From contig JAGGUB010000044.1 in NCBI GenBank assembly GCA_021158725.1, forward strand, positions 62,001-126,000: DNA of 64,000 bases. The letters run 5' to 3'. Below, in pieces: positions 34,563-43,601 of the stretch. The DNA comes from Caldifarciminota bacterium. GTDB taxonomy: Bacteria; Hydrothermota; UBA3073; NMUJ01. Below the pieces are notes generated by a model that did no database searches, was not told where the DNA came from, and saw only the letters and a list, made by a program, of their open reading frames with translations. A program made the translations under genes and the position numbers. The stretch's first letter is position 1, and every line of letters starts with the position of its first letter.

Positions 34563-35935
34563 TGGCGATGCAGAAGCTACGCCAAAAGATGGTGGCATTT
34601 CTATGGTTTGCGGCGGCACTTTTTATTTTATTTATATTTTTGCAATGGGGGTTACACTTTACGTCTACACGTATGTTGACTATGCGTGAGAAGGGCTATA
34701 TCGCTAAGATTGGTAACACAATGGTGAAGGACGACTATTATAGGAGAATAGTGAACAATATCGCACGTGATACTATGCTTACACCTGAGGAAGTGGAAGC
34801 GATTGCGTTTGATAACTTAGTCACAGAGGTTATTGTTGATAACGAGGTACGTAAGAAGGGGTTGATGCCTTCGGATGAAACCATTATCGAGTTGATAAAG
34901 AAATATCCGCCACAGGAGTTACGTAATGACTCGAGCTTCCTACGTGAAGACGGTACTTTCGATTACGATAGGTACTGGGAGCTATTGAGTGACCCACGTG
35001 CACGCCCATACTTTGAAAATTATGAACGTCTGCTACGATACAACATAACACGACAGCGCTTATTTGCTGAGGTAACCGGCTACGTGCGACCCACCATGCA
35101 GGAGTTATGGGAACGCTACCGTGAACGCAAAACACGTATGAAAATACGTGGGGTTAGGTTTGTACCTCAATTTGATATCGATGATACTACGATATACCAA
35201 TATTACGAAGCACATAAGGAGGAGTTCAAAATATTGGCGAAACCGCGTTTCGAGTGTGTGATGATACCACGTAATACTGAAGAGGGTGAAACCAAAGTTG
35301 GCCTCGTGTATTCGCGACTTGATAAAGGTGAACACTGGGTTTCTGTGGTTAGGGATTATGGGCTTACAGTTGATACCATTGCAGGCGATACGATAGCGGG
35401 TATACCGCTTACATATGCACTTAAAACCTACAACGAAGGTCATATACTTGCGATAAGTTCAGATGATACTGTCTATTATCTGAGGATCATTTACAACCCA
35501 TACATGAAGTCCGAACCCGAGTATGAATATTTGACAGTAGAGCAGGCTCGTAACTCGATTACTACGACAATTTATCGACAGCGGTTGGCTGCATATCTGG
35601 ATTCGATTAAACCTTACTTTGCAAAATATCGAAACAAAAGCAAACTATCACCATGGTTTACTGTAGTTGATACGATATGGGGGATCACTGATAGAAGCTT
35701 CTACTATCAAGTACTGGCTATAGATTCTGGTACAGTGGGTAAGGTGGTGCTTGATTCATGTGGCTATCTTGTCAAAGTCATCGATAAAAAGGAACCCACA
35801 ATAGATGAGTTCCAATCCGATACCACTTTTGTGCATGACTATATCATCCAATATCAACAAGACTTCTATAATGCATGGGTTGAAAACCTCAAACATCATA
35901 CCAAAATAGAGGATTACAGGTTTTACGTCCGATAG
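34562..35935 (+). CDS. PpiD/SurA-like membrane-anchored periplasmic chaperone
   Basis: The roughly 457-residue protein has one N-terminal transmembrane anchor (about 11-30), a short basic cytoplasmic tip and a large periplasmic part. Residues 45-200 resemble the SurA_N/PpiD helical domain, with IAKIGNTMVKDDYYRRIVNNIARD and TPEEVEAIAFDNLVTEVIVDNEV. A degenerate parvulin-like region follows near 215-310, and a C-terminal segment ends in GYLVKVIDKKEPTIDEFQ. It probably escorts outer-membrane proteins after Sec export. ATG 34562 overlaps the rplJ stop (TGATG); a TTG one codon earlier also exists. lptF and lptG follow. Confidence 0.82.
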   Translation: MAMQKLRQKMVAFLWFAAALFILFIFLQWGLHFTSTRMLTMREKGYIAKIGNTMVKDDYYRRIVNNIARDTMLTPEEVEAIAFDNLVTEVIVDNEVRKKGLMPSDETIIELIKKYPPQELRNDSSFLREDGTFDYDRYWELLSDPRARPYFENYERLLRYNITRQRLFAEVTGYVRPTMQELWERYRERKTRMKIRGVRFVPQFDIDDTTIYQYYEAHKEEFKILAKPRFECVMIPRNTEEGETKVGLVYSRLDKGEHWVSVVRDYGLTVDTIAGDTIAGIPLTYALKTYNEGHILAISSDDTVYYLRIIYNPYMKSEPEYEYLTVEQARNSITTTIYRQRLAAYLDSIKPYFAKYRNKSKLSPWFTVVDTIWGITDRSFYYQVLAIDSGTVGKVVLDSCGYLVKVIDKKEPTIDEFQSDTTFVHDYIIQYQQDFYNAWVENLKHHTKIEDYRFYVR

Positions 35936-35953
35936 TAAGTGCTATCTACATAG

Positions 35954-37054
35954 ATGATACTTCATAGATACATCCTTAAGGAGGAGCTACCTCCCTTTTT
36001 GCTCGGTATAGGTGTACTTACAGTGATACTGTTGATGAACCAGTTCTTCCTCATGGTATGGGATATCATCGGTAAGGGGGTGAAACCTATCCAAATAGCA
36101 CGTGTATTACTTTATTCACTGCCATTTATATTTGTGTTCACCATACCTATGGGAATATTTATTGCACACCTTATGGCATTTGGGCGGTTGAATCAGGACT
36201 TTGAGCTGCTGGCATTGAAGGGGTGCGGTGTACATCCTATGAAAATATCGATAGTACCGTTTACATTATCGTTAATCGTGACGGGGGGTGTGTTCTACCT
36301 AACTAATCATGTGGTACCGGATGCCAACTTCAAGCTACGTAAGCTACTCTATACTATCGCGTACGAGAAGCCCACGTATCGTATAAAGCCACGTGTGATA
36401 TTTTCAGAGCTACCAGATTATGATCTGTATGTGTTGGAGGTAGAGCATAAAACAGGTCACCTGGAAGGGGTTACGATTTTTGAGAAAGTTTCACCTTATC
36501 GTACCATAGTCGCACGTGAGGGGTACCTTTACTCACGTGATTCTATACTTGTACTGCAGTTGATAGATGGTGAAATACATACAGTGGATGAAAATGGCTA
36601 TCAAAAAGTGAGCTTCCCCAAGTATGTGCTTAGGGTATCGTTAGAGGCAAAAACCAAATATCATGGTGCACATCACCGTACAGATAGCGAGTTATCGCTA
36701 TCGGGTATTAAGCAACGTATCGTTGAAATAAAGCGTGGTAAAGGATCCACTGAATACAAGCGGTTAAGGATAAATCGGTTAATGGTTGAGTATCACAAGA
36801 AATTGGCGCTCGCTTTCTCACCGGTAGTGCTTACGGTGTTGGGGCTCGGTATTGCACTATCATTACGTAAGGTGGGTGCGGGGTTGAGTTTCGGTATCGC
36901 ACTCCCTTTTTTCATTTTCTACTATGTGTGCTTGGTAGGTGGTGAAACGCTTGGCGATCGTGGTATAATCGCACCATGGTTGAGTATGTGGTTTGCTAAT
37001 ATAACATTAGGGGCGGTGGGGGTATGCCTTTTCATACGGAACTTGTGTAGATGA
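35954..37054 (+). CDS. lptF: LptF-type LPS export permease (YjgP/YjgQ family)
   Basis: This subunit of the LptB2FG ABC exporter pulls lipopolysaccharide from the inner membrane. The 366 residues start with the family motif ILHRYILKEELPPFLLGI. Three N-terminal membrane spans follow (to about 120), then a periplasmic beta-jellyroll (about 130-265) and three C-terminal spans with KLALAFSPVVLTVLGLGIAL. The signature FGRLNQDFELLALKGCGVHP (59-78 region) is intact. It overlaps lptG by 4 nt. The paralogues are assigned by order. Confidence 0.92.
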   Translation: MILHRYILKEELPPFLLGIGVLTVILLMNQFFLMVWDIIGKGVKPIQIARVLLYSLPFIFVFTIPMGIFIAHLMAFGRLNQDFELLALKGCGVHPMKISIVPFTLSLIVTGGVFYLTNHVVPDANFKLRKLLYTIAYEKPTYRIKPRVIFSELPDYDLYVLEVEHKTGHLEGVTIFEKVSPYRTIVAREGYLYSRDSILVLQLIDGEIHTVDENGYQKVSFPKYVLRVSLEAKTKYHGAHHRTDSELSLSGIKQRIVEIKRGKGSTEYKRLRINRLMVEYHKKLALAFSPVVLTVLGLGIALSLRKVGAGLSFGIALPFFIFYYVCLVGGETLGDRGIIAPWLSMWFANITLGAVGVCLFIRNLCR

Positions 37055-38112
37055 AAATTACCGACCGCTACATGATCAAAGGGTTCTTGCGTATGTTTGG
37101 GTTGAGTCTCGCTGCTATTACGTTCATCTATGTGGTTGTGGATATGTTTGAAAAGATGTCACGTTTTATAGCACTCAAAGTACCGGGGAGCAAGATCTTA
37201 CTTTACTACCTTTACGAGATACCTGTGGCGGTTACCCGCATAATCGCACCCATAGCGGTGTTGATCGCCGGTATTGCAGCTGTGGGGACACTTTCGCGTA
37301 ACTTTGAGCTAATCGCATTTAAAGCCAGCGGTATAAGTTTGTACCGATTGTTTGCCCCGCTTATAGGTGTTGGTATCTTGTTGAGTCTATCCATATTTGT
37401 GATGGATGAGGAGCTCAGCACACGTGCTGCTTGGCATAAAAGGTTATTAAGTGAACAGATATTTCATCGTCGTTACGAGGATATCAAACGTAAACGCATA
37501 TATCTGATGAGCGAAGAGGGGCTATTTTTTAAGGTCGATAGATTAATACCTGAGAAACATACGCTGGTACGGCTTACGGTTTATAAGTTTGAAGATGGTC
37601 ATATTGCTGCAAGGTTGGATGCCAATCGCGCAGAATGGTGCAATAAGTGGTATGTTTACGATGGTAGATTGTACGATTTTGATTCTGAAAAGTTTGTACA
37701 GTTTGCAAGCTATCAACCCAACTGGTACGTTACGTTTGGGTCGTTCCTTTTTGAGGCTAAGTTCCTTGAAGAGCTACGTATACCGGAGTTACGCCAGTAT
37801 ATCAATAAGTTACGTGCGGGTGGTGAAGATACGGTTGATGAGGAGGTTGAGCTACACACCCGCATAGCGTTTTCGCTTACGGGGTTCATCGTGTTGCTTA
37901 TTGCATTGCCTATTGCTGTTAATGTGAGGTTGAGTGGCTTCACATGGGGGTTTGCGTTTGCATTTCTTATGAGCTTCATTTATTGGGGGTTGACCCAAAC
38001 CGGTAAGGCGCTTGGTAAAGCTGGCCTATTATCACCTGGATTGGCAGCATGGTTGCCCAACCTCGTATTCATGGTGATAGCTGCTATACTGTTGCAGGTG
38101 GCACGCAAATAG
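37051..38112 (+). CDS. lptG: LptG-type LPS export permease (YjgP/YjgQ family)
   Basis: This second permease of the LPS exporter has 353 residues. It starts MKITDRYMIKGFLRMFGLSL and has the conserved GTLSRNFELIAFKASGISLYRL after the second span. A periplasmic jellyroll (about 135-260) and three C-terminal spans follow, ending TQTGKALGKAGLLSPGLAAWLPN. lptA, lptB and lptC are not in the window. The start overlaps lptF by 4 nt (ATGA). A promoter-bearing 74-nt gap follows before nadK. Confidence 0.92.
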   Translation: MKITDRYMIKGFLRMFGLSLAAITFIYVVVDMFEKMSRFIALKVPGSKILLYYLYEIPVAVTRIIAPIAVLIAGIAAVGTLSRNFELIAFKASGISLYRLFAPLIGVGILLSLSIFVMDEELSTRAAWHKRLLSEQIFHRRYEDIKRKRIYLMSEEGLFFKVDRLIPEKHTLVRLTVYKFEDGHIAARLDANRAEWCNKWYVYDGRLYDFDSEKFVQFASYQPNWYVTFGSFLFEAKFLEELRIPELRQYINKLRAGGEDTVDEEVELHTRIAFSLTGFIVLLIALPIAVNVRLSGFTWGFAFAFLMSFIYWGLTQTGKALGKAGLLSPGLAAWLPNLVFMVIAAILLQVARK

Positions 38113-38152
38113 GTGTATAAGAGACGGTGCTGGGTGTCGGGTTACGTTGAAG

Positions 38153-38179
38153 TTGACCTGCCCAATTTTTACGTAATAT
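38153..38179 (+). promoter_or_regulatory. Predicted leaderless promoter of the nadK operon
   Basis: TTGACC (38153-38158), 15 nt and TAATAT (38174-38179) end 7 nt before the nadK ATG at 38187. No Shine-Dalgarno is present. It would transcribe nadK through murI. Confidence 0.58.
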
Positions 38180-38186
38180 ATTTACG

Positions 38187-39032
38187 ATGGGCAAACTGAG
38201 AAATATAGGATTGGTAATAAATCCCAAACGTCAGTTGGTGGCTGTGGTGTTGCCAGAGCTTATCGATTGGCTACGTAAGCATGGGTTGCAATTCACATGT
38301 TATTTTACGACACAACCAGAAAATACGATGGCTACAATGTGTTCAACTGCTACCGCAGAGGAGTTACATCATACGGATATGGTGATGGCACTCGGTGGTG
38401 ATGGTACATTACTTACGGCTGCACGACTTGTTGGTGGACGTCACATACCGATATTGGGTATAAATGTGGGAAGTTTGGGGTTTCTCACGGAATTTTCGGT
38501 AGATGAAATGTATCCGACTCTCTCTAAGGTGATAAGAGGTGACTTCTACATAGAGGAACGTACAGTATTAGAGGCAGAACATCCAGATAGTGGTAAAATT
38601 GTTGGCTTAAATGATATTGTGTTACTACCAAAAGAACCGGGACGGTTGTTGCAGTTCTGGGTATGGGTAGATGATGAGTATCTTGCTAACTTCTCGGCGG
38701 ATGGGTTTATAATCTCCACACCTACAGGGTCAACCGCGTATGCGCTTGCGGCAGGTGGACCGATTGTTTATCCAACACTACCAGCAATATTGTTTGTACC
38801 TATATGTCCACATACGTTGGGTGCAAGACCGTTAGTGCTACCCGATACGGTGAAGATAGTGTTTGAAACCCGCCAACCTGCATTACTCATAGGGGATGGA
38901 CAGACGAAGTTAAATATTGCACCTGGTGAACATATTGTGGCACAAAAAGCGGACTACACTATACAGCTTGTTAAGATACATGGTAAGTCGTTTCTGCAAA
39001 CCTTACGTAATAAGCTTCATTGGGGAGGTTAA
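38187..39032 (+). CDS. nadK: NAD kinase
   Basis: NadK phosphorylates NAD to NADP. The 281-residue protein has the diacylglycerol-kinase-like nucleotide motif ALGGDGTLL (GGDGT 70-74), GINVGSLGFLTEF, the NE/D-type motif GLNDIVLL and FIISTPTGSTAYALAAGGPIV, which closes the NAD site. The all-beta C-terminal domain ends with the DGQTKLNIAPGE strand. It starts a seven-gene operon. The next gene begins 1 nt after its stop, with GGGGAGG inside its last codons. Confidence 0.95.
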   Translation: MGKLRNIGLVINPKRQLVAVVLPELIDWLRKHGLQFTCYFTTQPENTMATMCSTATAEELHHTDMVMALGGDGTLLTAARLVGGRHIPILGINVGSLGFLTEFSVDEMYPTLSKVIRGDFYIEERTVLEAEHPDSGKIVGLNDIVLLPKEPGRLLQFWVWVDDEYLANFSADGFIISTPTGSTAYALAAGGPIVYPTLPAILFVPICPHTLGARPLVLPDTVKIVFETRQPALLIGDGQTKLNIAPGEHIVAQKADYTIQLVKIHGKSFLQTLRNKLHWGG

Positions 39033-39033
39033 C

Positions 39034-39855
39034 ATGCAGAACTTTATAAAAGTGAAGTTCCATGAGCTCGACCCCATAAGGTGGGTTGTAGCGCCAGACG
39101 AGGAACTTAAGTCTGGCGATGTAATAGTTTTTGATTATGATGGTGACGAAGATATAGGGGTGGTCGATACCATAGCTTCACATGAAGGGGAGGGTGACAA
39201 ATTCATACGTAAGGCGTCGCTCGAAGATCTAACGAAGTGGGAACGGGTGAAGTTACGTGCGAAGGAGATACTTGCATTCTCACGTGAAACCGTCTACAGC
39301 AAGGGGTTGGATGTACGTATAGTGGATTCACACCTTACGTTATCGGAGAAGAAGGTTGAAATCTTTTATTTGGCTACAAAGAAGGTCGACCTTAAAGGGT
39401 TGGCACGTTCGGTAGGTAAGAACTTCAAGGTACGAGTGCGATTACGTGCGATAGGGCCACGTGAAGCTGCACAAAAGATGGGCGGGTTTGGCCTGTGTGG
39501 TCGTAGACTCTGTTGTGCGACATTCCTCAAGGAGTTTCAACTTATAACCCTACAGGGGGTGAAACTGCAGAATATATTTGCAAGTGCGGATAAACTTACT
39601 GGGTTATGTGGACGGCTCATGTGTTGCTTGGGGTTTGAGAAAGATTTTTATGAAGAAGTGATGAAAGATTTTCCACAGGTGGGTGAAGTTGTCCATACTC
39701 CGTATGGACGGGGTGAGGTGCTCGAAGTGCGTGTATTTCAACGTGAAGTTAAGGTTAAGCTTGAGAATAATAGGTTGGTAAACTTTGTCATCGATGATAT
39801 TAAACGAGGAGGTAGAGATGAAGCTACCAGGTCCGAAAGCAGAGGAGATACTTGA
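39034..39855 (+). CDS. PSP1-domain (RicT/YaaT-like) protein
   Basis: The 273-residue protein has an N-terminal part, MQNFIKVKFHELDPIRW, and the PSP1 core. The core holds the cysteine clusters CGRRLCC and CGRLMCCLGFE, which in B. subtilis RicT help bind an Fe-S cluster with RicA and RicF. Known RicT works in mRNA maturation with RNase Y; PSP1 proteins elsewhere have unclear roles. The frame opens at 38917 inside nadK, but GGGGAGG lies 8 nt before the ATG at 39034. Its last 38 nt overlap the aminotransferase gene. Confidence 0.9.
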   Translation: MQNFIKVKFHELDPIRWVVAPDEELKSGDVIVFDYDGDEDIGVVDTIASHEGEGDKFIRKASLEDLTKWERVKLRAKEILAFSRETVYSKGLDVRIVDSHLTLSEKKVEIFYLATKKVDLKGLARSVGKNFKVRVRLRAIGPREAAQKMGGFGLCGRRLCCATFLKEFQLITLQGVKLQNIFASADKLTGLCGRLMCCLGFEKDFYEEVMKDFPQVGEVVHTPYGRGEVLEVRVFQREVKVKLENNRLVNFVIDDIKRGGRDEATRSESRGDT

Positions 39856-41128
39856 ACGCGATCGTAAATTCATATCGCCATCGTATCCGCGAACCTATCC
39901 AGCTGTTATTGAAAAGGGTAGCGGTATGTACGTATGGGATGTAGATGGTAATCGGTTTATCGATTTCTGTGCCGGTATTGCGGTTAATGCTACCGGGCAC
40001 TGTCATCCTGAGGTGGTGAATGCGATAAAGGAGCAAGCGGAACGGTTGATACATATTTCAGGTACCGATTTTTACTATAAGGAGCAGGTGGATCTTGCAG
40101 AGAAGCTCGCAATCATAGTGCCGGGTGGACCCAACCGTCGTGCATTTCTTACGAATTCGGGTGCCGAAGCAATAGAAGCTGCTATGAAGTTGGCAAGATG
40201 GGCTACCAAACGTACATATTTTATGTCGTTTTACCATTCGTTTCATGGCCGTACGTATGGAGCGATGAGCTTAAGTGCAAGCAAATCACTGCATCATGCG
40301 GGGTTTGCACCATTACTGCCAGGTATTGTGCATGTACCGTTCCCTTACTGTTACAGATGTCCATGGGGGATGAGGCATCCGGATTGTGATTTCGTATGTG
40401 TGAAATATATCGAGGATGTGGTGTTCACACACGATGTGCCACCCGAAGAGGTAGCTGCTATGTTTGCTGAACCCATAATCGGTGAGGGTGGTTACATACC
40501 GGCACCGGCGGGATATTTTCAGCGACTCAAACAGCTGCTCGATAAATACGGGATATTGTTTGTGGTGGATGAGATTCAAACCGGTATGGGACGTACAGGT
40601 AAGATGTTCGCTATTGAGCATTGGGGGGTCATACCGGATGTTGTAGCTATTGCCAAAGGTATAGCGTCAGGCTTACCATTGGGAGCGATGGTGGCAAGAC
40701 GTTCGTTGATGGAATGGCCACCGGGTGCACATGCGAATACGTTTGGAGGTAACCCTATCGCTTGTAGGGCGGCACTTGTCACTATCAAATTGCTGGAGGA
40801 GGGGCTGATCGATAATGCTGCCAAAATGGGTAAGTATATGTTGGATAAGTTGCGTGAGATGCAGAATGAGTTTGATTTCATCGGTGATGTACGTGGGATC
40901 GGCTTGATGATAGGGGTTGAAATCGTTAAAGATCGTAAAACCAAAGAGAAAGATGTTAACCTACGTAACCGTATCGTGTATAGGGCGTTTGAGAAGGGGC
41001 TGTTGATACTGGGGGCTGGTGAGAATGTGGTAAGATTCTCGCCACCTCTTGTTATCACACAGAAGGAGGCAGACGAGGGTTTGGATATATTCTACTCGGT
41101 GTTGAAGGAAGTATCAAAAGGCAGGTGA
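39818..41128 (+). CDS. Class III pyridoxal-phosphate aminotransferase
   Basis: The 436-residue fold-type I enzyme belongs to the acetylornithine/4-aminobutyrate aminotransferase class. Motifs are VDGNRFIDFCAGIAVNATGHCHPEVV-type N terminus, SGAEAIEAAMKLAR, the PLP-contacting VVDEIQTGMGRTGK and the Schiff-base lysine in AIAKGIASGLPLG. The overall sequence resembles archaeal members, some of which act as broad amino acid racemases, so the substrate is open. The frame begins at 39785, but GAGGAGG lies before the ATG at 39818. It overlaps the PSP1 gene by 38 nt and the next gene by 4 nt. Confidence 0.9.
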   Translation: MKLPGPKAEEILERDRKFISPSYPRTYPAVIEKGSGMYVWDVDGNRFIDFCAGIAVNATGHCHPEVVNAIKEQAERLIHISGTDFYYKEQVDLAEKLAIIVPGGPNRRAFLTNSGAEAIEAAMKLARWATKRTYFMSFYHSFHGRTYGAMSLSASKSLHHAGFAPLLPGIVHVPFPYCYRCPWGMRHPDCDFVCVKYIEDVVFTHDVPPEEVAAMFAEPIIGEGGYIPAPAGYFQRLKQLLDKYGILFVVDEIQTGMGRTGKMFAIEHWGVIPDVVAIAKGIASGLPLGAMVARRSLMEWPPGAHANTFGGNPIACRAALVTIKLLEEGLIDNAAKMGKYMLDKLREMQNEFDFIGDVRGIGLMIGVEIVKDRKTKEKDVNLRNRIVYRAFEKGLLILGAGENVVRFSPPLVITQKEADEGLDIFYSVLKEVSKGR

Positions 41129-41676
41129 AGATAAGAATTATCGAACTTAAGTTAACGGAAGATAGTATCCCTTTCACGAAAGAGCTGCAACCTGGTATTA
41201 CAGTGTTTCAGGGTGCTAACTGTAGTGGTAAAAGCCTACTATTTAGGGTATTTGCAGGGTTGCAACGTCCCTATAGGGGTAAGATCGTCTACCCATATGG
41301 TATACGTAAGGGGGCGGTATTCGAAAATCCAGACGATAGCCTGTTCTTTCCAAAGGTGATAGATGAAATTGCGTGGGGTGTTAAAGATAGGGCAAGGGTG
41401 GAGGAAGCTTTGAAGCTATTAGAGGTGCCGGCAAATGTTGAACCTATGAGATTATCCTATAGTGAGCGTAAGTTGCTCTCGATAGCGACGTTGACGTTTG
41501 GACCACAGGTGGGGTTGATAGATGAGCCTCTGAGGGGGTTAGTGGGTGAAACTAAACGTAAGGCATTGCAACTCATGCAGTGGCTACATGGGTTTATACC
41601 GTTCATGATTGTGTTTGCGACACCTGATGATGAGCTTACTCGAATAAGTGATGAGGTGATAGAGCGATGGAGATAA
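41125..41676 (+). CDS. Short degenerate ABC ATPase (EcfA/CbiO-like)
   Basis: This 183-residue ATP-binding subunit resembles energy-coupling-factor ATPases. Walker A is GANCSGKSLL (about 30-39), and Walker B LIDEP at about 132-136 is intact. The Q-loop reads AVFENPDDSLFF where EcfA has VFQNPDDQ (Q to E). The signature is LSYSERKL instead of LSGGQ, and the switch histidine is missing in FATPDDEL. It may bind but hydrolyse ATP poorly. No transmembrane partner is adjacent. It begins with GTG overlapping the aminotransferase stop, and smpB overlaps its end by 10 nt. Confidence 0.8.
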   Translation: MKIRIIELKLTEDSIPFTKELQPGITVFQGANCSGKSLLFRVFAGLQRPYRGKIVYPYGIRKGAVFENPDDSLFFPKVIDEIAWGVKDRARVEEALKLLEVPANVEPMRLSYSERKLLSIATLTFGPQVGLIDEPLRGLVGETKRKALQLMQWLHGFIPFMIVFATPDDELTRISDEVIERWR

Positions 41677-42104
41677 GGAATCCAAAAGCTAATCGTGACT
41701 ATGAGATACTCGAAACCTATGAAGCTGGTATAGTATTGGAGGGGGCAGAGGTTAAATCGGTGAGATTGGGTAGGGTGAGCCTCAAAGAAGCGTACTGTAA
41801 GGTGATAGATGGTGAAGTGTTTGTCATTAACATGCATATCGCACCATACGAACATGCGAGAGAGGTGCCGGCACCTAAACGGCGTCGTAAGCTGTTGCTC
41901 AAGAAGCGTGAGATAAAGCGGCTTATTGGTAAAGTACAGGAGAAAGGGTTAACTTTGATCCCTGTTTCGATATACTTTAATGAGCGTGGGTGGGCTAAAT
42001 TGAAGATAGGTGTGGCACGTGGTAGACGTAAGCATGAGAAGAAGGAAATACTTAAGCAACGTGATATTGAGCGTGAAGTGGAACGTGAATTGAAGCGATG
42101 GTGA
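41667..42104 (+). CDS. smpB: SsrA-binding protein SmpB
   Basis: SmpB brings tmRNA to stalled ribosomes for trans-translation. The 145-residue OB-fold protein reads ANRDYEILETYEAGIVLEGAEVKSVR near the N terminus. FVINMHIAPYEHA and RKLLLKKREIKRL follow, and a basic C-terminal tail (KKEILKQRDIEREVERELKRW) enters the mRNA channel. No ssrA gene was seen in the window. It overlaps the ABC ATPase gene by 10 nt and the amidase gene by 7 nt. Confidence 0.96.
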   Translation: MEIRNPKANRDYEILETYEAGIVLEGAEVKSVRLGRVSLKEAYCKVIDGEVFVINMHIAPYEHAREVPAPKRRRKLLLKKREIKRLIGKVQEKGLTLIPVSIYFNERGWAKLKIGVARGRRKHEKKEILKQRDIEREVERELKRW

Positions 42105-42823
42105 TATGGGGGTTGGTGTCGTTGTTTCTGATAGGCGGTAACACTGTAGTGCACCAATATCCATGTTATGTGGTGGTCGATCCGGGGCATGGTGGTAAAG
42201 ATCCAGGTGCTATAGGTAGACGGGGTACAAAAGAGAAAGATATTACGCTGAAGATAGCATTATATTTGCGTGAATTGGCAGAACGGGATGACGATATTGA
42301 GGTTATACTTACACGTACAAAAGATATATATCTGCCACTATCAACACGTATAGAGATTGCACAGGCTTACAATCCTGGGATATTTGTAAGCCTACACTGT
42401 AATGCAGCAAGAAGCTACCGATTGCATGGGGTTGAGGTCTATATACTATCGCCGGCACGTACTAACTGGGAACGTGCGGTTGAAGCGAGAGAGAACGAAG
42501 TGTTAAAGTGGGAACTCGATCTACCCGAAGGTGATGAAGCTACTATACTTTATGATTTGGCGCAGATTGAGATGCTACAGGAATCGAAATTGCTTGCTAA
42601 GTGTGTGCTAAATAGTATGGTAAATAGCTTAGGTTTACATGATCGCGGTATTAAGCAGGCCAATTTCTATGTGTTACGAGTGTTTATGCCAGCGATACTG
42701 GTTGAGATGGAGTTTATATCTAACCCCAACCGTGAGCAATGGTTATGCGATAGTATGAACCAAAAGAGGATAGCGATCGCTATCTATAATGGGATCAAGG
42801 AGTTCATCAGAAATTACCAGTAA
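42098..42823 (+). CDS. N-acetylmuramoyl-L-alanine amidase (Amidase_3)
   Basis: The 241-residue zinc amidase cleaves the bond between MurNAc and the stem peptide. A short signal-like segment (MVIWGLVSLFLIGGNTVV) leads to the catalytic domain. Zinc ligands are H in VVDPGHGGKDPGA, E in GTKEKDITL and H in FVSLHCNA, and the catalytic glutamate is in VEMEFISN. There are no AMIN or SPOR domains, so it is a minimal periplasmic enzyme. It overlaps smpB by 7 nt and murI by 35 nt. Confidence 0.92.
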   Translation: MVIWGLVSLFLIGGNTVVHQYPCYVVVDPGHGGKDPGAIGRRGTKEKDITLKIALYLRELAERDDDIEVILTRTKDIYLPLSTRIEIAQAYNPGIFVSLHCNAARSYRLHGVEVYILSPARTNWERAVEARENEVLKWELDLPEGDEATILYDLAQIEMLQESKLLAKCVLNSMVNSLGLHDRGIKQANFYVLRVFMPAILVEMEFISNPNREQWLCDSMNQKRIAIAIYNGIKEFIRNYQ

Positions 42824-43601
42824 GCCTATTGGGATATTTGATTCGGGTGTGGGGGGATTGACTGTTGTGCGTGCGGTTATGCGTGAGTTACCTAATGAAA
42901 GTATAGTATATTTTGGTGATACCGCACGTGTACCTTATGGTAACAAGTCAACTGCGACAATACGTAGGTTTGCAGCTGAAATTGTGGAGCTGTTGATCGA
43001 GGAAGGGGTTAAACTCATAGTGATAGCATGTAATACAGTGGCTTCAAATGCACGTGAGTATCTTATGGATAATTATAGTGTGAAGTTTGTTGATGTGATT
43101 GCACCCACTGTGGAGGCAGCAATCAGAGTTACAAAAGGTAAAATAGGTGTGATAGGTACAAAAGCTACGATAGGGAGTGGTTGCTACATGCGGTTGATAA
43201 AGAAATTAGCGCCTAATGTGGAAGTTATACAGAAGCCTACACCGCTGTTGGTACCGTTCATAGAAGAACGGCACTATAATCACACATTGGACACGTTGTT
43301 GGAAGATTACTTGCGTGAGCTACGTGATGCAAAGATCGACACTTTGCTGCTGGGGTGTACACATTATCCATTGATCAAGGAACGTATTGAAAGGATCATA
43401 GGGGATGAGGTTGTTGTGATAGATTCGAGCCATTATACGGCTAAGAAAGTGAAGGCGATACTTCAACAACATAGTATGGTGAATGAAACTGCTAAACCTT
43501 CACATAAATTTTACTTCAGCGATATACCGGTGGATTTGCCGAAGTTGGCACACGATTTTCTGGGTATCGAAATAGAGCCATATCTTAAGGTTTTGGGTTG
43601 A
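42789..43601 (+). CDS. murI: Glutamate racemase
   Basis: MurI makes D-glutamate for peptidoglycan. The 270-residue enzyme contains IGIFDSGVGGLTV, FGDTARVPYG, the first catalytic cysteine C81 in ACNTVASN and the second C190 in LLGCTHYP. The ATG at 42789 overlaps the amidase gene by 35 nt and lacks an upstream Shine-Dalgarno. An AAGGAG a few codons in raises the chance of a noncanonical start nearer SKPIGIF. It ends the nadK operon, and its last 17 nt overlap pth on the other strand. Confidence 0.95.
   Translation: MGSRSSSEITSKPIGIFDSGVGGLTVVRAVMRELPNESIVYFGDTARVPYGNKSTATIRRFAAEIVELLIEEGVKLIVIACNTVASNAREYLMDNYSVKFVDVIAPTVEAAIRVTKGKIGVIGTKATIGSGCYMRLIKKLAPNVEVIQKPTPLLVPFIEERHYNHTLDTLLEDYLRELRDAKIDTLLLGCTHYPLIKERIERIIGDEVVVIDSSHYTAKKVKAILQQHSMVNETAKPSHKFYFSDIPVDLPKLAHDFLGIEIEPYLKVLG

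Noticed and set aside
40576..41058. Minus-strand frame of 160 residues in the aminotransferase
   Set aside because: Antisense shadow of a well-supported enzyme.
41717..42190. Minus-strand frame of 157 residues over smpB
   Set aside because: Antisense shadow with Arg/Ser bias from Lys/Arg-rich smpB codons.
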